DNA from: Vulcanisaeta distributa JCM 11213
Lineage (GTDB): Archaea > Thermoproteota > Thermoprotei > Thermoproteales > Thermocladiaceae
NCBI GenBank assembly: GCA_001316125.1
Contig: BBCS01000005.1
Location: 62,001 to 126,000 of the forward strand
Direction: 5' to 3'
Length of the DNA stretch: 64,000 nucleotides
In this document: positions 27,019 to 37,684 of the stretch, one piece after another
Layout: each line of letters starts with the position of its first letter
Numbering within the stretch: position 1 is the stretch's first letter
The notes under the pieces: model-generated
Database searches by the model: none
Told to the model about the DNA's origin: nothing
What the model saw: the letters and a program-made list of their open reading frames with translations, nothing else
Position numbers and translations under genes: made by a program

Positions 27019-29764
27019 AGCTTAGAAACGATTTGACCGTGCTCACAAGCGTGTCCACCGGCGGCCTGCCCTGGGCGAATCCCTGGCCGTAGGTCGTTGA
27101 TCCACCACCCTTACCATTAACGCTCGTGTTAAGTCTTGCCATTAATTCCCTAACACTTATGCGCTTAGCTGTTTCAGGCTTAGGTAAATCATGTACTCGG
27201 TGCCGTTACTGACCCTATTAATTATTAACAATACGGTGTTGGGCCTGGCGCCTAGGTACTCCTTAGCGAACTCCTGTATGTAGCTTCTATCCTCATTCTC
27301 ATACTCCATGTATGTGAAGCCAATACCGTTTACAATGGTTTCCCTACCCATGGCCTCTGCAATATCGCCCTTAATGGCCTTCTTAGTCAATGCCTTAATC
27401 CTACCCTCCATCCTACTCACATCGCTGAGCAACTCCTTGACGCCCTTAACCACATCCTCCCTACCCTTACCAATTAATTCAGATACCTCATTGATGGAGT
27501 CCTCAAGGGACTCCGTATAGTTAAGTGCGTGTCTACCTGTGGTAAATATGAACCTAACAACACCCTCCTGAATCTTCTCAACCTTAACGATCTTAATCAT
27601 ACCGATCTCACCGGTATTACTCACGTGCATGCCTCCACAAGCCTCTACGTCATATGGATTATCATCGGAGCCCACCTGGACAATCCTCAGCTTAGCCCCC
27701 CCAGGAACGGCGCCTCCCTGGTATATGTAAACGCCAAACTTTGACTCAGCTTCAGTCCTGCCCAACCATCTAATGATCACCGGGTAGTTAGCAACAACCA
27801 TTTGGTTTGCCAACTCCTCAATCTTCCTAATCTCATCCCTACTGGGTAGCTTGTAATGTGTCACATCAAGTCTGCTGAAGGGCACATTCTTCTCCGCACC
27901 TGCCTGCCAAACATGCCTACCAAGGACACGCCTAATGCTCTGGAGCAGTATGTGGGTTGCCGTGTGCATCCTCATTAGGTCAAGTCTACGGGCTGCATCC
28001 ACGATACCCTCCACGGTCTCACCCTCTATTGGTGGCTCACCCTCAATAACATGGACAATCACTGGGCCAACCCTCTGGACATCAATAACCCTCGCCTCGC
28101 CCCCCCTACCGTGCCTAATAATGCCGTGGTCAGCCACCTGCCCACCACCCTCTGGTAGAATGCCGTTTGGTCGAGAACCACGTACTTACTCCTAATGACC
28201 CTAAGTACCTTTGCATTGAACTGGAACAACCTCATGTTCTCGTAGAATAATTCCCTGGTCTGCGGTAAGTCCTGAACCTCCACAGGGTTCACATCAACCT
28301 TAGGTTTCTCCTCACCAATCTGTCTCTGGTACTTAGCCGCTAGCCTTGAGTAAAAGTCGTCGGGCACAGCAACACTCAGCCCAAGTCTTGATGAGGCAAC
28401 TTCACGCACAACCTCAGGTGGTAGTCCCTGCGAGTCATAAAGCATCATTAGGTCGTCAACCGTGAGCTCCCTCTTGCCAGTCCTCCTCTCCCTATCCCTA
28501 ACAACCCTATCAATTATGCCTGGCGCCTGCCTAAGTAATTCCTTGAACTTCCTCTCCTCGAGGTCGATCAACTCAAGTATTGTCTGTCTCTCCTCATAAA
28601 CCTCCGGGTAATCATCCCTTAGGAACTCAAGTTCCATGTCCATGATCTCAGTGAGTGGCATTTCAATACCAGCAACATACATGCTCCTAAGCATCCTCCT
28701 AAGCAGGAGTCTACCCAGGTAACCAACGCCTGAGTTGCTCGGTATCACGCCGTCAGCCATCATCCAGGAGAGCGTCCTACCATGATCACTAAGTATGTAC
28801 AGGGTCTCCTGCGCCTTCAGTATGTTCCTAACCTCATTAACGTCCATGCCAACCTTACTCGATATGTACTCATAGGCCTTCTCAATACTCGTAACCTCAG
28901 GATCGAGCTGACCGAAGTATGTCGCCATATGCATTAACATCTCATCACTTGGCTTAGGAAGTCCTAACTTACTCCTTAACTTCTCTATGAATGAACCAAA
29001 GACCGCATCATAGACGGTGGGTTTACCAGTGAGTAGCCAGTAGATTCTCTCGAGCCCGTAGCCCGTATCCACGATCTTCATGGGCATCTCCACGTACTTA
29101 CCATTGACGGTCCTATAATGCATGAAAACGAGCGTGGCTATTTCCAAACCACCCACGAGTACCTCAAGGCACTCACCGGCATTGCCACCACCCTCCCAAA
29201 TATTCTCCTTATATGTAATTTCATGATCCTTGAGGCCGAGCTCCTTTGTGAAGAATTCATGGGCGTATTCAACGGTCTCGTCAATCCAGTAAATGTACTT
29301 ATCGGGGGGGTAGTTGAAGGCGTGGTGAGCCATCATTCAAAGCCCGTTAAGTGCCTACCACTACGGCCGACCTTATCGATATCCGTAAACCTAATACTCG
29401 GTTGTGAAAGGGTCAGTGGGTTTGCGGGTGGTGGTACAATGCCCTCGGTGACCCAGGGCTGGAAGTCGTATATTGATGCGCCGACTAGGTAAACGTCCGT
29501 TCTCCAACGCGCAACCACTGGGTACCTCTTTATCCTAACGTGGCCGTGCCTCTCGAAGAAGTTTAGGAACCTCTCTCTAACATCCCTAATGGACTCAGGT
29601 CTGAACTTACCGGGTGGGTTTCCTATGAATAGGTATGGCGTGCATGGTTGATCACCACAGGTTTCTTGGTCCTTGTTTAACGTCCAGAAGTAATGTTTAC
29701 AGTATGGGCATTGCTTCCTATAAAACCTCATTCCATCGAATAACCTGGTCCTCAATTCCTCCAT
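27002..29764 (-). CDS. alaS: Alanyl-tRNA synthetase, frameshifted
   Basis: Archaeal AlaRS. The N-terminus has the archaeal Zn-like cysteines ([13 protein letters not shown]). Then come SGRHLTGFE continuing into [28 protein letters not shown], the active-site helices, an editing domain with [16 protein letters not shown] and [13 protein letters not shown], and a C-terminal DHHA1-like [10 protein letters not shown]. Breaks: near 29335 (GAGATG read as GAATG), near 28155 (TACCCAGAG read as TACCAGAG) and near 27180 (AAG/AAA run). Reading across them gives one protein of about 920 residues, ending at 27002. AlaRS is essential, so the breaks cannot be genuine if this is the only copy. Extra Gly/Pro pairs come from runs near 29304, 28098 and 27696. 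Confidence 0.93.
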
Positions 29765-29827
29765 AACTTAACGATAAATAAAAATGGGATTCTTTTTATA
29801 TTTTGTTCCTGTCACAACCAAAATTCA

Positions 29828-30747
29828 CTATTTACGCTTTGTCTCAAGGTCACGGAAGTACTTATACAAACCATCAACAGCCATACCAAACAAGTGGTAA
29901 TGAGCCCTCATATTCCTAAGCCTATCATAGACCCTCCTAAGATCCTGATCCCTCTCCACGAGCAGCCTCTCAAGGTCATTTACGCTCAATCCCTCCCTAA
30001 CGGCCTCCTCAGCCGCTTTACCCCATACATCTAATTGCCTCAGGTGCCTATTCAGCAAATCAGTGGCGTTAGGAACGAGTAAATGATGTGTATAGGCTAT
30101 GTACTTAGGATTCCTGGCAATTATCTTTTTGACGCTATCAACATACATATCGAATCTAAGGGGTTCCATTGTCGTTGGTATTATGTAATCAAGATCCTTA
30201 ACGTAAATACCTGCGGCATCCCCCCCAACGATAAGTATGTCCCATGGCTCGACAATGAAGGATTGATGATGACTTGCATGACCCGGTGTGTGTATTACCT
30301 CTACGGTAACGTCTCCTATGGTCACCCTATCACCGTCTTTTGTCTCACGGACATTCTTGCTCGATACCTCAAGCGGCCTGCCGTATAATTCACCGAGCCA
30401 GCCCATGGCCTCCCTAGCAGGTACCCAAATAATGTCTGGGTTAGGTAGAACTTTTGAACCCCCCCTTGGGTGGACATAAACCTCGATATTTGGGTTAAGG
30501 CCAGTTAATGCGCCGGTACCTCCGTAGTGGTCTATATGAACATGGGTGATGAATGCATGAGTAACATTACCTGGCAACCCCCCCTTAAGGCGTTCCTTAG
30601 ATCGTTGCTGGATACTGCAGGTCCTCCCTCAAATACTATTATGCCCTTGCCCGTGTTTATTGCGTATACCGAGACCAGGTTACTAAATCCGCCTGGCTCT
30701 AGGTCTATTTGATATACGTTGTTCATTACCTCAATTACCCGCACCAT
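29828..30747 (-). CDS. Metallo-beta-lactamase-fold hydrolase, frameshifted
   Basis: An MBL hydrolase of the glyoxalase II/lactonase type. Motif FITHVHIDHYGG gives the H-x-H-x-D-H metal site. VIHTPGHASHHQSF supplies the next His and VGGDAAGIYV the bridging Asp. The C-terminal helical domain ends LGMAVDGLYKYF-like and carries the last His in YTHHLLVPNA. The N-terminal part (VIEVMNNVYQIDLEPGGFSN) is in another frame; the break is a C7 run at 30578-30584 where five (or eight) bases fit. The restored protein is about 305 residues. Substrate unknown. Confidence 0.85.
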
Positions 30748-30835
30748 ATTTAAGTACGGTATTTACTAATTAATAAGTTATGCGATAATTATATTATATA
30801 AATTCATCAGATTGTGCAAAGTATTACTGATATTT

Positions 30836-31897
30836 TTACGAACCAAATAGACTGGAGAACCAGCTGTGATCTCCTCCTCGCTCGGGCCCTCCTTCTTCTC
30901 CTTACCAGTCTCCTCTTTCTTTTCCTCAGCCTTCTTCTCCTCCGCCTTAGCCTCCTCAGTCTTCACCTGCTGTGGCTGCTGAGCGACCTGAAGCCCAAGT
31001 TCAGGGGCCTTTGGAGCTATTACCGCGGCAAGTGTATTAGCCTCAGCCACTGCCTTAGCCAGTATGTACTGAGCCGTCTCTGGTGTTACGTACCTTGCAT
31101 TAACGGCTAGGTTCAGGGCCTCCATGTGGGCCTTGGCGAGGGATACCCTGAGAACCTCAGGTGTTGGGTATGCCGTGTTAACAGCTAGGTTAAATGCATA
31201 CTTAACTGCATCCTCAATCATTGACCTATACGTGCCAGCGTCCAACTTTAGATTGTCAACGGTTATTACGTACTTACCCTTTAGTATTGCAGCCTTTATC
31301 TTCAGTGTCTCGAATATGGGCTTTATATTCAACTTCTTAAGGATTTCAGCAGCATCCTCATTAATCTTATCGCCCTTCTTGACGACTACCGTATCCCTAA
31401 CAATCCATATCTTACCATCCTGGACCTTAATTGGTATCTTCAACTTACCAAACTTACTCATTATTGGTCCTGGCTCATGTTCGTATTACCAGCGGGCGCA
31501 ACTAAGTCAAATGGCGCTACGTCGCCGGGCATTGCCTCCCTCCTAACGCCAGTCCCCCCCAAATCCACTTGGCAAGCTCGAATGGGTTCTCATTCGAGAA
31601 TATGAGGAGGTTCTCTCCAGTGAATAGCTTCTCAATGTCCTCGCTGACGTCACCCATTAACTGCCTGAGTGCTATTAACACGAGGGTGTTCTTTGCCTTA
31701 ATTACTCTGGTACCCCTTCTCCTAAGCCAGAATCTATACTCCTGAAGGACCCTATTTGAGGTCTCGTGAATATCTATAACAAATACGTTCTCATACTTAC
31801 TGAATAGTTCCTTCAATTCATTAACAATCCTAACCTTCTTCTCTGGATAGGGCTTCGTCCTAACATACGTACGCCTAAACACTGGTTGTGAAGCCAT
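30836..31897 (-). CDS. rpl10: 50S ribosomal protein uL10 (acidic stalk base P0), frameshifted
   Basis: The N-terminal rRNA-binding domain (VRIVNELKELFSKYENVFVI, VIKAKNTLVLIALRQL) runs to WIWG. A C7 at 31554-31560 then breaks the frame; with one base changed it continues GVRREAMPGDVAPFDLVAPA. A second missing base (CCC read as CC near 31470) joins the IMSKFGKLKIPIKVQDGKIW domain. The stalk-binding helices and the charged tail follow. The conserved C-terminus needs one base near 30862 and then reads SEEEITAGFSSLFGS, the archaeal P-stalk ending, stopping at 30836. About 350 residues. First in a conserved order with L1 and L11 on the same strand. Confidence 0.9.
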
Positions 31898-32016
31898 ACC
31901 AGCAAGAAACCGTTCAAATGATGCACTTAATTAATTTTTCTTCCGCTGGGAGAACCCATGTTTTCATAAACAATGTGTTACTCAAGTACGAAATTAGTAA
32001 GTGGAATGTGGGTATT

Positions 32017-32677
32017 TTACTTAGATGTTAATGGTGAGAAGGTTATTGGTGGACCCATGGTGAGTTTCACACTTACATCCCCCAGTTGCTCAGGCCTAAC
32101 CCTCTTGAGTATTTCATCGAGTACAGTAGCTATATTCTCAGCAACTTGCTTCGGGTCCATATCTTCTGTGCCGACCTTACACATTACCTGTGGCTGATCC
32201 TTAACCCTAACCCTAACGCTCCTCTTTAGCCTATCAATCACGGCCCTTATGTCCGCGTTCGGCTGAACAACCTCAGGCATCTTATTTCTAGGACCTAGTA
32301 TTTGCCCCCATAACTCTACCAATGAGCACCATTAGGTCTGGCGTGGCCACGAAGTAATCAAACGAATTAGCCAGTTTCCTAATTTCCTTTTTATTACCAG
32401 CGAGCTTCTCGATATCCTCCCTAGTAAGTATTGCGTCGGCCTTAGCCTCCTTAGCGGCAAGCACCATCGCGCCAGTGGCCATTACACAGACCCTCGGTTC
32501 CTTACCCTGCAATGGATGTGGCAATGCAATGGTTATGTTGAACCTATTGGCTTGGTTCTTAACGTCGAAATCCTTAAACCTAACTATTAACTCATACGTC
32601 TGCTTAAATCTCCTTTTCTTCGCCTTCGCCTTTGCCTCGGTAACGGCCTTTATTATTGCGTCAAGATTTAGGCTCAT
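32017..32677 (-). CDS. rpl1: 50S ribosomal protein uL1, frameshifted
   Basis: uL1 of the L1 stalk. The N-terminal half has KRRFKQTYELIVRFKDFDV and FNITIALPHPLQGKEPRVCV. The C-terminal half has QILGPRNKMPEVVQPNADI, QPQVMCKVGTEDMDPKQVAE and a VKLTMGPPITF ending. The frame breaks at 32305-32309: VMGQILGPR needs G4 in coding sense and G5 is present. Corrected length is about 220 residues. A TATA-like TTTTAAG lies before the start in the 72-base gap to L11. Confidence 0.93.
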
Positions 32678-32749
32678 AATCGCGTATTGTGGAGAAACCC
32701 CCCCTTATTAAAGCATTTTTCCCATAGCGGTGTTTTAAGTTATTTTAAC

Positions 32750-33268
32750 TTATAACCTGCCCTCCTGTCTCAGTAGCTCCTCATACTTAGATATCACATT
32801 ATTGTAAGAGCCTGCGTCTATCTCCTTAAGTACCTGCTTCGGGTCCTTGCCACCAATGGTTACGCCAATACTCCTACACGCACTCACCACCTGCTTAAGG
32901 GCATTCTTGAAATTCTTACTCCTCAATTCCTCCCACTTTATGTATGCTATCTCGGCAAGCTTCTCAATGCTTACATCGCCAATTAACTCCTTAACTGCCT
33001 GGTGGCTACCTGTGTCCTTACCAATAGCCTTCATTATTAAGTCGGCTATTGATGGTAATTCAGGCTTTATGTCGAAGCTCTTCGTATCCTCATCAATTTC
33101 TATCTCAACGAATACGTTATTAATGCTGTAATTAGTCAATATCTTCGTCTTCTTATTAATTTCCTCAGTAACCTTGCTCACGTCGACTCCATATTGACTT
33201 AATTGCTGGACCGCAGGTCCACCCGCCTTACCTGGCGCGACTGCTATTTTAACTACTCTCTTTGCCAT
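32750..33268 (-). CDS. rpl11: 50S ribosomal protein uL11
   Basis: A complete 172-residue uL11 of the GTPase-associated centre. It has RVVKIAVAPGKAGGPAVQQL, EEINKKTKILTNYSINNVFV, the central KDTGSHQAVKELIGDVSIEK and the RNA-binding VVSACRSIGVTIGGKDPKQV. The start region lacks the typical longer linker, and the GPP motif of other species is reduced to GGPAV. The frame is intact. It lies between L1 and NusG in the usual archaeal order. Confidence 0.92.
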   Translation of the reverse strand: MAKRVVKIAVAPGKAGGPAVQQLSQYGVDVSKVTEEINKKTKILTNYSINNVFVEIEIDEDTKSFDIKPELPSIADLIMKAIGKDTGSHQAVKELIGDVSIEKLAEIAYIKWEELRSKNFKNALKQVVSACRSIGVTIGGKDPKQVLKEIDAGSYNNVISKYEELLRQEGRL

Positions 33269-33310
33269 ATCGTGGGACTCGCCTAATGTAGGTATTTAAC
33301 GTTTTTGCTA

Positions 33311-33788
33311 TTATTGCTTACTTTCAATTTTCCTAACACCCTTAATATTCACGATAATAGGCATTGTACTTGATGAGTCAAGCAACTCCAGGTAAACCTG
33401 TCCTCTCTGCCTGTCAATATCCACGACCTTACCCCTATAACCCTTAAATGGCTCAACAATTATCTCAACAACATCACCAACATTAATCTCCACAGGCTTA
33501 GCCAAACTACTCACTATATCATCAACGCTCATGACACCCCCCCTAACCATGCCCCCCCTATAATGCTTAATGCCCGTTGCTAAGTCCTGGATCTCATACG
33601 GCATTGAACCCTCAACAAACACAAACCCCCTTAAGTGCCGGTAATACCACTATGGCGGTAATCCTAACCTTATCAAGACCCTTATGCTCAGCCCTTGCCT
33701 TAAGCATGAAGGCCACATTATACTCCTGGTTGCCCACAGCCCTAAGGGCATACACTCTACAACTCATTACCTGCTCAGTACTACTCAT
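33311..33788 (-). CDS. nusG: Transcription elongation factor NusG/Spt5, frameshifted
   Basis: The NGN domain starts at ATG 33788 (SSTEQVMSCRVYALRAVGNQ) and runs to VLPALKGFVFVEGSMPYEI. The frame breaks at 33626-33630, where G4 is read as G5. The C-terminal KOW domain is VEINVGDVVEIIVEPFKGYR followed by a G-K-V-x-x-I loop. Spt5 binds the RNA polymerase clamp with Spt4. KHYRGGMVRGGVMSVDD shows two Gly pairs made by C7 runs (33536-33542 and 33552-33558) where family members have single Gly. About 158 residues. Confidence 0.9.
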
Positions 33789-33847
33789 CGCCTTCTCCTA
33801 ACCTAATGAGTTAATAAAACTTGCCTAATAATGAATTGCCTAAGCCT

Positions 33848-34153
33848 TTATCTACGGCTAATACCTCTCGTGCTTAGTATGACTAGTATAAGCATAACGG
33901 CCAGTATTATGACTATTGTAAGTACGACAATTAGGTTAAGCGGGTATGGCAGACTAAAGTTAGCGCTACTCGTTAGATACTGCTGGGCTACGCTGAATAG
34001 GAATGAGTATACACCAAGTATCGCAACTATTAATGAGCCCAGCTTAAGGATTATCATGTAATTACTCCTGGTTGGCTTCTTAGCCACCTTGAATATCCAC
34101 GCAATGGTGCTTAACCAATTCATTATTTTCTTACCCAAGCCTTCACTACTCAT
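33848..34153 (-). CDS. secE: Preprotein translocase subunit SecE with an extra C-terminal helix
   Basis: Positioned between NusG and FtsY as expected for SecE. The conserved cytoplasmic motif is WIFKVAKKPTRSNYMIILKL, directly followed by the membrane helix GSLIVAILGVYSFLFSV. Archaeal SecE usually ends soon after this single helix (about 60 residues). Here the protein is 101 residues and has a second hydrophobic helix (LIVVLTIVIILAVMLILVIL) before a basic end STRGISRR. That topology is unusual and worth noting. Confidence 0.85.
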   Translation of the reverse strand: MSSEGLGKKIMNWLSTIAWIFKVAKKPTRSNYMIILKLGSLIVAILGVYSFLFSVAQQYLTSSANFSLPYPLNLIVVLTIVIILAVMLILVILSTRGISRR

Positions 34154-34201
34154 TGCATGGGCTATGGCTAATCAGTGATTATAAAATTTTCTAACCATTC
34201 G

Positions 34202-35128
34202 TCATAGGATCAACTGCCTAAAGAACTCCGCCTTATTAAATGGCCTTAAGTCGTCGTATCCCTGCCCAACACCGAGGAAGTAAATGGGCTTCTTAAGCTC
34301 ATATAAGAAGGTTAGTATGGCACCACCCTTTGGGTACGCATCGACCTTGGTAACTATCAATCCATCAATCCTCACGTACTTACTATAGTACTTTGCAATG
34401 TCTAGCGCCTCATTGCCGAGTAATGCATCGGCAATAAATATCGATAGGTCAGGCCTGCTAACCCTCTGGATTTTACTCAATTCATTCATTAAGTTGATGT
34501 CCGTATGCATTCTACCGGCTGTATCAATCATTACATAATCAATGCCCCCCCTGACCTTAGCGTGGCTTATTGCATCATAAGCCACCGCGGCTGGGTCTGA
34601 GCCATAACCATGCTTTATAACCCTAACACCGAGTTTAGTAGCATGGCCCTCTAACTGTTCGATGGCCCCCAGCCTATAGGTGTCTGCGGCCGCCCACACT
34701 GCGGTATAACCCCCCCTCTTCATTAATTGATGGGTTATCTTGGCTATTGTCGTGGTCTTGCCATAACCGTTTGGGCCCAGGAATAGGAGAACCACGGGCT
34801 TCTTCGTTTGAAGAAGCCTTATGACCTCACTCATGAAGTCGACATCGGGTATATCACTGAATAGTTTATTCATTACATCAATAATCCCATTCTTAATGAC
34901 AGACTCCCTATCGCCAAACCTAGGTACTTTAAGTCCCCCCCTTAAGTAATTAACCATTGCATTGCTTATTGCATCAGCAACATCAACGGCCACGTCGGAT
35001 TCAACGAGTTGCATGAATAATTCATCACGTATTTCATTAAGCTTATCCTCGCTTAACTCGGTAGTTGTTATTGAATTAACTATTGTGTTTGTGAATGACT
35101 TGAAGGCGTTCTTTAACTTATCGAACAT
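34202..35128 (-). CDS. ftsY: Signal recognition particle receptor FtsY
   Basis: A complete 308-residue SRP GTPase. The N-terminal helical bundle (FDKLKNAFKSFTNTIVNSIT) is followed by the G domain: G1 LFLGPNGYGKTTTIAKI, the AAADTYR-x-GAIEQL motif, G3 region DYVMIDTAGRMHTD and G4 VTKVDAYPKGG. It docks ribosome-SRP complexes to SecYE. The G3 strand, usually RGID-VVLIDTAGR, reads RGGIDYVMIDTAGR because of C7 at 34545-34551. Other runs near 34709 and 34934 add Gly in KRGGYTA and LRGGLKV. The frame is intact, and the gene has the same direction as prefoldin upstream. Confidence 0.95.
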   Translation of the reverse strand: MFDKLKNAFKSFTNTIVNSITTTELSEDKLNEIRDELFMQLVESDVAVDVADAISNAMVNYLRGGLKVPRFGDRESVIKNGIIDVMNKLFSDIPDVDFMSEVIRLLQTKKPVVLLFLGPNGYGKTTTIAKITHQLMKRGGYTAVWAAADTYRLGAIEQLEGHATKLGVRVIKHGYGSDPAAVAYDAISHAKVRGGIDYVMIDTAGRMHTDINLMNELSKIQRVSRPDLSIFIADALLGNEALDIAKYYSKYVRIDGLIVTKVDAYPKGGAILTFLYELKKPIYFLGVGQGYDDLRPFNKAEFFRQLIL

Positions 35129-35139
35129 TAAATAACACC

Positions 35140-35604
35140 TTATTGCCTAGGTTGCTGTTGCTGCCTAATGGCCGCGCTTATATAGAGGAGGAAGTTATCT
35201 ATATCCGTTATCCTTTTCGCTACGTCAGCCGATTGAGCGTCTAGTTTTGATCTTAAATCCTCAAACTCCTTAATTCTCTCATCAATGTAGTTTATAGCAT
35301 ATGAGATATCCATCTCAATCACAAAATTAGCACCAATGCTCACCAGTACCTTCTCGCCCTGTGCCGGTGAGGCCTTGATGAAGATACCCCCCCCACCAAC
35401 CCCCCCGGCGTATGTGTCCTGAACTACGCCCTTGCTTAGCAATGTTAGCATGTCCTTGGCGCTCCTTAATTCGTTTATTGATTGCGTTACCAATGCAAGG
35501 TTCTGCCTAATAACATCAAGCAATGCCGCTAAGGAATTCCTCTCCTCGATTAATCTCTCGATATCCTCCCTCGTTATTACTATTCGCTGTGGTTGCTGGG
35601 ACAT
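35140..35604 (-). CDS. pfdA: Prefoldin alpha subunit
   Basis: A 154-residue alpha prefoldin with two long coiled-coil arms (ITREDIERLIEERNSLAALL and NYIDERIKEFEDLRSKLDAQ) around a beta hairpin (EKVLVSIGANFVIEMDIS). The hexamer captures unfolded chains for the thermosome. The hairpin region carries a Gly-rich insert (AGGVGGGGIFIKAS) partly made by C8 and C7 runs at 35387-35407. It lies between FtsY and eL18a, as in many crenarchaea. Confidence 0.9.
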   Translation of the reverse strand: MSQQPQRIVITREDIERLIEERNSLAALLDVIRQNLALVTQSINELRSAKDMLTLLSKGVVQDTYAGGVGGGGIFIKASPAQGEKVLVSIGANFVIEMDISYAINYIDERIKEFEDLRSKLDAQSADVAKRITDIDNFLLYISAAIRQQQQPRQ

Positions 35605-35612
35605 TAATTACA

Positions 35613-35861
35613 TCACCACTTAACAAGTGATTCCATGGATAGTAACTGCAATATCTCAGTACGCTTAACCTCATCCTTACTTATCTCCCTAACCTCCTCA
35701 ATCCTAATCATACTTCTCTTCAACTTATGCCTACTGCCTAACTCACTATAAGCCATCTCCACGGCCTCACTAGGCTTTGTGGCCAGCAACTCCAGGGAAA
35801 ACCTCTGCCACTGCATCCCAATCCTCATACGCCCAGTGACTCTGTAAATCCTAACCGACAC
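35613..35861 (-). CDS. rpl18a: 50S ribosomal protein eL18a (LX/L20a)
   Basis: A complete 82-residue LX protein: VRIYRVTGRMRIGMQWQRFS, KPSEAVEMAYSELGSRHKLK and a RSMIRIEEVREISKDEVK ending. It sits at the upstream end of the minus-strand translation/secretion cluster. The divergent MBF1 gene starts about 90 bases away; the gap is AT-rich and holds promoters for both sides. Confidence 0.92.
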   Translation of the reverse strand: MSVRIYRVTGRMRIGMQWQRFSLELLATKPSEAVEMAYSELGSRHKLKRSMIRIEEVREISKDEVKRTEILQLLSMESLVKW

Positions 35862-35952
35862 GTGATGCGTCTATGCATGAAATATTTAATCTTTTCCCAA
35901 TTTCCCAATATATTTTTAAAGTAGCATTGCCTATATCAGTCAGGTGGTTGGA

Positions 35953-36488
35953 ATGGTCTTGACATGCGACGTCTGTGGTGCACCAATTGAGGGCGAGCCA
36001 GTCATTGTGGAAATTGATGGTGCCGTACTGACGCTATGCCAGAGGTGCGCCCGTAAATACACTAATGTTAAGGGCGTTAAGGTGATTAGGGGTCCTTCAC
36101 AGGTTCAGGCGACGCAGCAACCGATGTCCGTAATTAAGTATGAATCTAGGAGGGGTGTTACGTATAGGGTTAGTAAGCCTAGGGTTAATGTCGATAGGTA
36201 TGAGGTTGTTGAGAACTATGCTGAGTTAATTAAGGAAGCTAGGGAGAGCTTGGCATGAGTAGGGATGTTTTAGCTAAGGTGATTGGCGTTAAGGAGAGTA
36301 TATTGAGGAGGATCGAGGATGGTCAGTTAATACCTGACGTAGAGCTTGCTAGGAAGCTCGAGAAGGCGCTCGGTATTAGTTTATTAAGGGAGGCTGAGGA
36401 CGTTAGCACCGAGACTCAGAAGCCCGTTAGTAGGTCATTAACGTTAGGTGATGTTGTGACTCTTCGCGAGAAGGGCAGGGGTAAGTGA
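35953..36488 (+). CDS. Multiprotein bridging factor MBF1 homologue, frameshifted
   Basis: Archaeal MBF1 has an N-terminal zinc ribbon and a C-terminal Cro-type helix-turn-helix. Here CDVCGAPIEGEP and LCQRCARKY give C-x2-C...C-x2-C. The HTH part is ESLGMSRDVLAKVIGVKESI, then RRIEDGQLIPDVELARKLEK. The frame breaks at 36252-36254, where GGG appears as GG in the codons for L-G-M. The restored protein is about 178 residues. GTG 35944 is an alternative start. MBF1 is thought to bridge transcription and translation in archaea; it is followed by HflX and TFE in the same direction. Confidence 0.88.
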
Positions 36489-36545
36489 TCTGCATAATAC
36501 ATTGTGGCAATAGTTTTAAATAACGAGTGAGTTATAAAACGTGTA

Positions 36546-37674
36546 GTGAGTAATAATAGGGCTAAGGCTTTGTTGCTTGTTGCCGATGACGTTGGGGAGA
36601 ATAGGATTAGGGAATTTCAGTTGCTAAGTGAGGCTGGTGGTTATGAGGTTCTTGACACGATTATACAGAGGAGGAGGCCCGACACGCGTTATTACCTAGG
36701 TATTGGTAAGTTGGGTGAGGTTGAGTCGCTTGTTAGGTCCCTTGGGCCTGACGTAGTGATTACGTATCACCAGTTGAACCCGATACAGTATGTTAATCTT
36801 GAACGTAGGTTAAAGGTTAGGGTTATGGACAGGGTACTTCTGATTCTCGAGATATTTGAGAGGAGGGCTGGTAGTAAGGAGGCTAAGCTTCAGATTGAGT
36901 TGACGAGACTTAGACTTGAGATTCCGAGGGTTAGGGAGTTCATTAGGCTTGCAAAGATGGGTGAGCAGATAGGCTTCTATGGTGGTGGTGAGTACGCAAT
37001 TGAGGCTTACTATAGGTATATGATGAGGAGGATAGCCCATATCAGGAGGGAGTTAAGTGCGATTAAGAGGATGAGGGAGATGCTCGTAATTAAGAGGAGG
37101 GATTACGGGCTACCGCAGGTTGCGCTCACTGGCTATACATCGGCCGGCAAGACCACGCTATTCAATAGATTGGCCAGGGAGAGTAAGTACGTTGATGGTA
37201 AACCCTTCGCGACGCTAGACACGTATTCAAGGCTCGTTAATTTCAATGGGTTAAACGCGATATTGACTGATACCATAGGTTTCATTGATGACCTACCGCC
37301 GCTTCTCATTGAGTCCTTTTACGCAACAATTGCGGAGGTTCTCAATGCAGACCTTGTTCTCTTTATGATGGACATAAGCGATGATTATAGGGAATTCTCG
37401 AGGAAGTTCATGAGCTCCCTGAAAATATTTAATGATTTAGGTATTTCTAGAACTAAGATCCTGCCCGTTCTTAACAAGGTTGATTTGATGGATGGCATTG
37501 GCATCAACGATAAGATAGGCCTTGTGGAAGGTGAGTTTGGTAATTATGTGTTGATATCCGCAAAGACTGGGGGTGGGCATTGATGATTTAAGGGATGCTG
37601 TTAGGAGTAGGTTGGAGTCGTTGGTGGTTAATAAGAGGTATGGTAATAGTAAGAATTTTAACCCAATAGATTAG
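36546..37674 (+). CDS. hflX: Ribosome-associated GTPase HflX, frameshifted near the 3' end
   Basis: The N-terminal HflX domain has RRRPDTRYYLGIGKLGEVES and DRVLLILEIFERRAGSKEAK. Then follow the Gly-rich helical linker (GEQIGFYGGGEYAIEAYYRY) and the G domain with G1 VALTGYTSAGKTTLFNRL, G3 LTDTIGFIDDLPP and G4 VLNKVDLMD. It splits stalled ribosomes in bacteria and binds the 50S subunit in archaea. The frame breaks at 37569-37573, G4 read as G5, at SAKTGVGIDDLR. The true end is TAG at 37672-37674. Start GTG 36546, which a TATA-like TTTAAATAA precedes by about 30 bases. Confidence 0.92.
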
Positions 37675-37684
37675 TCAGTCATTG

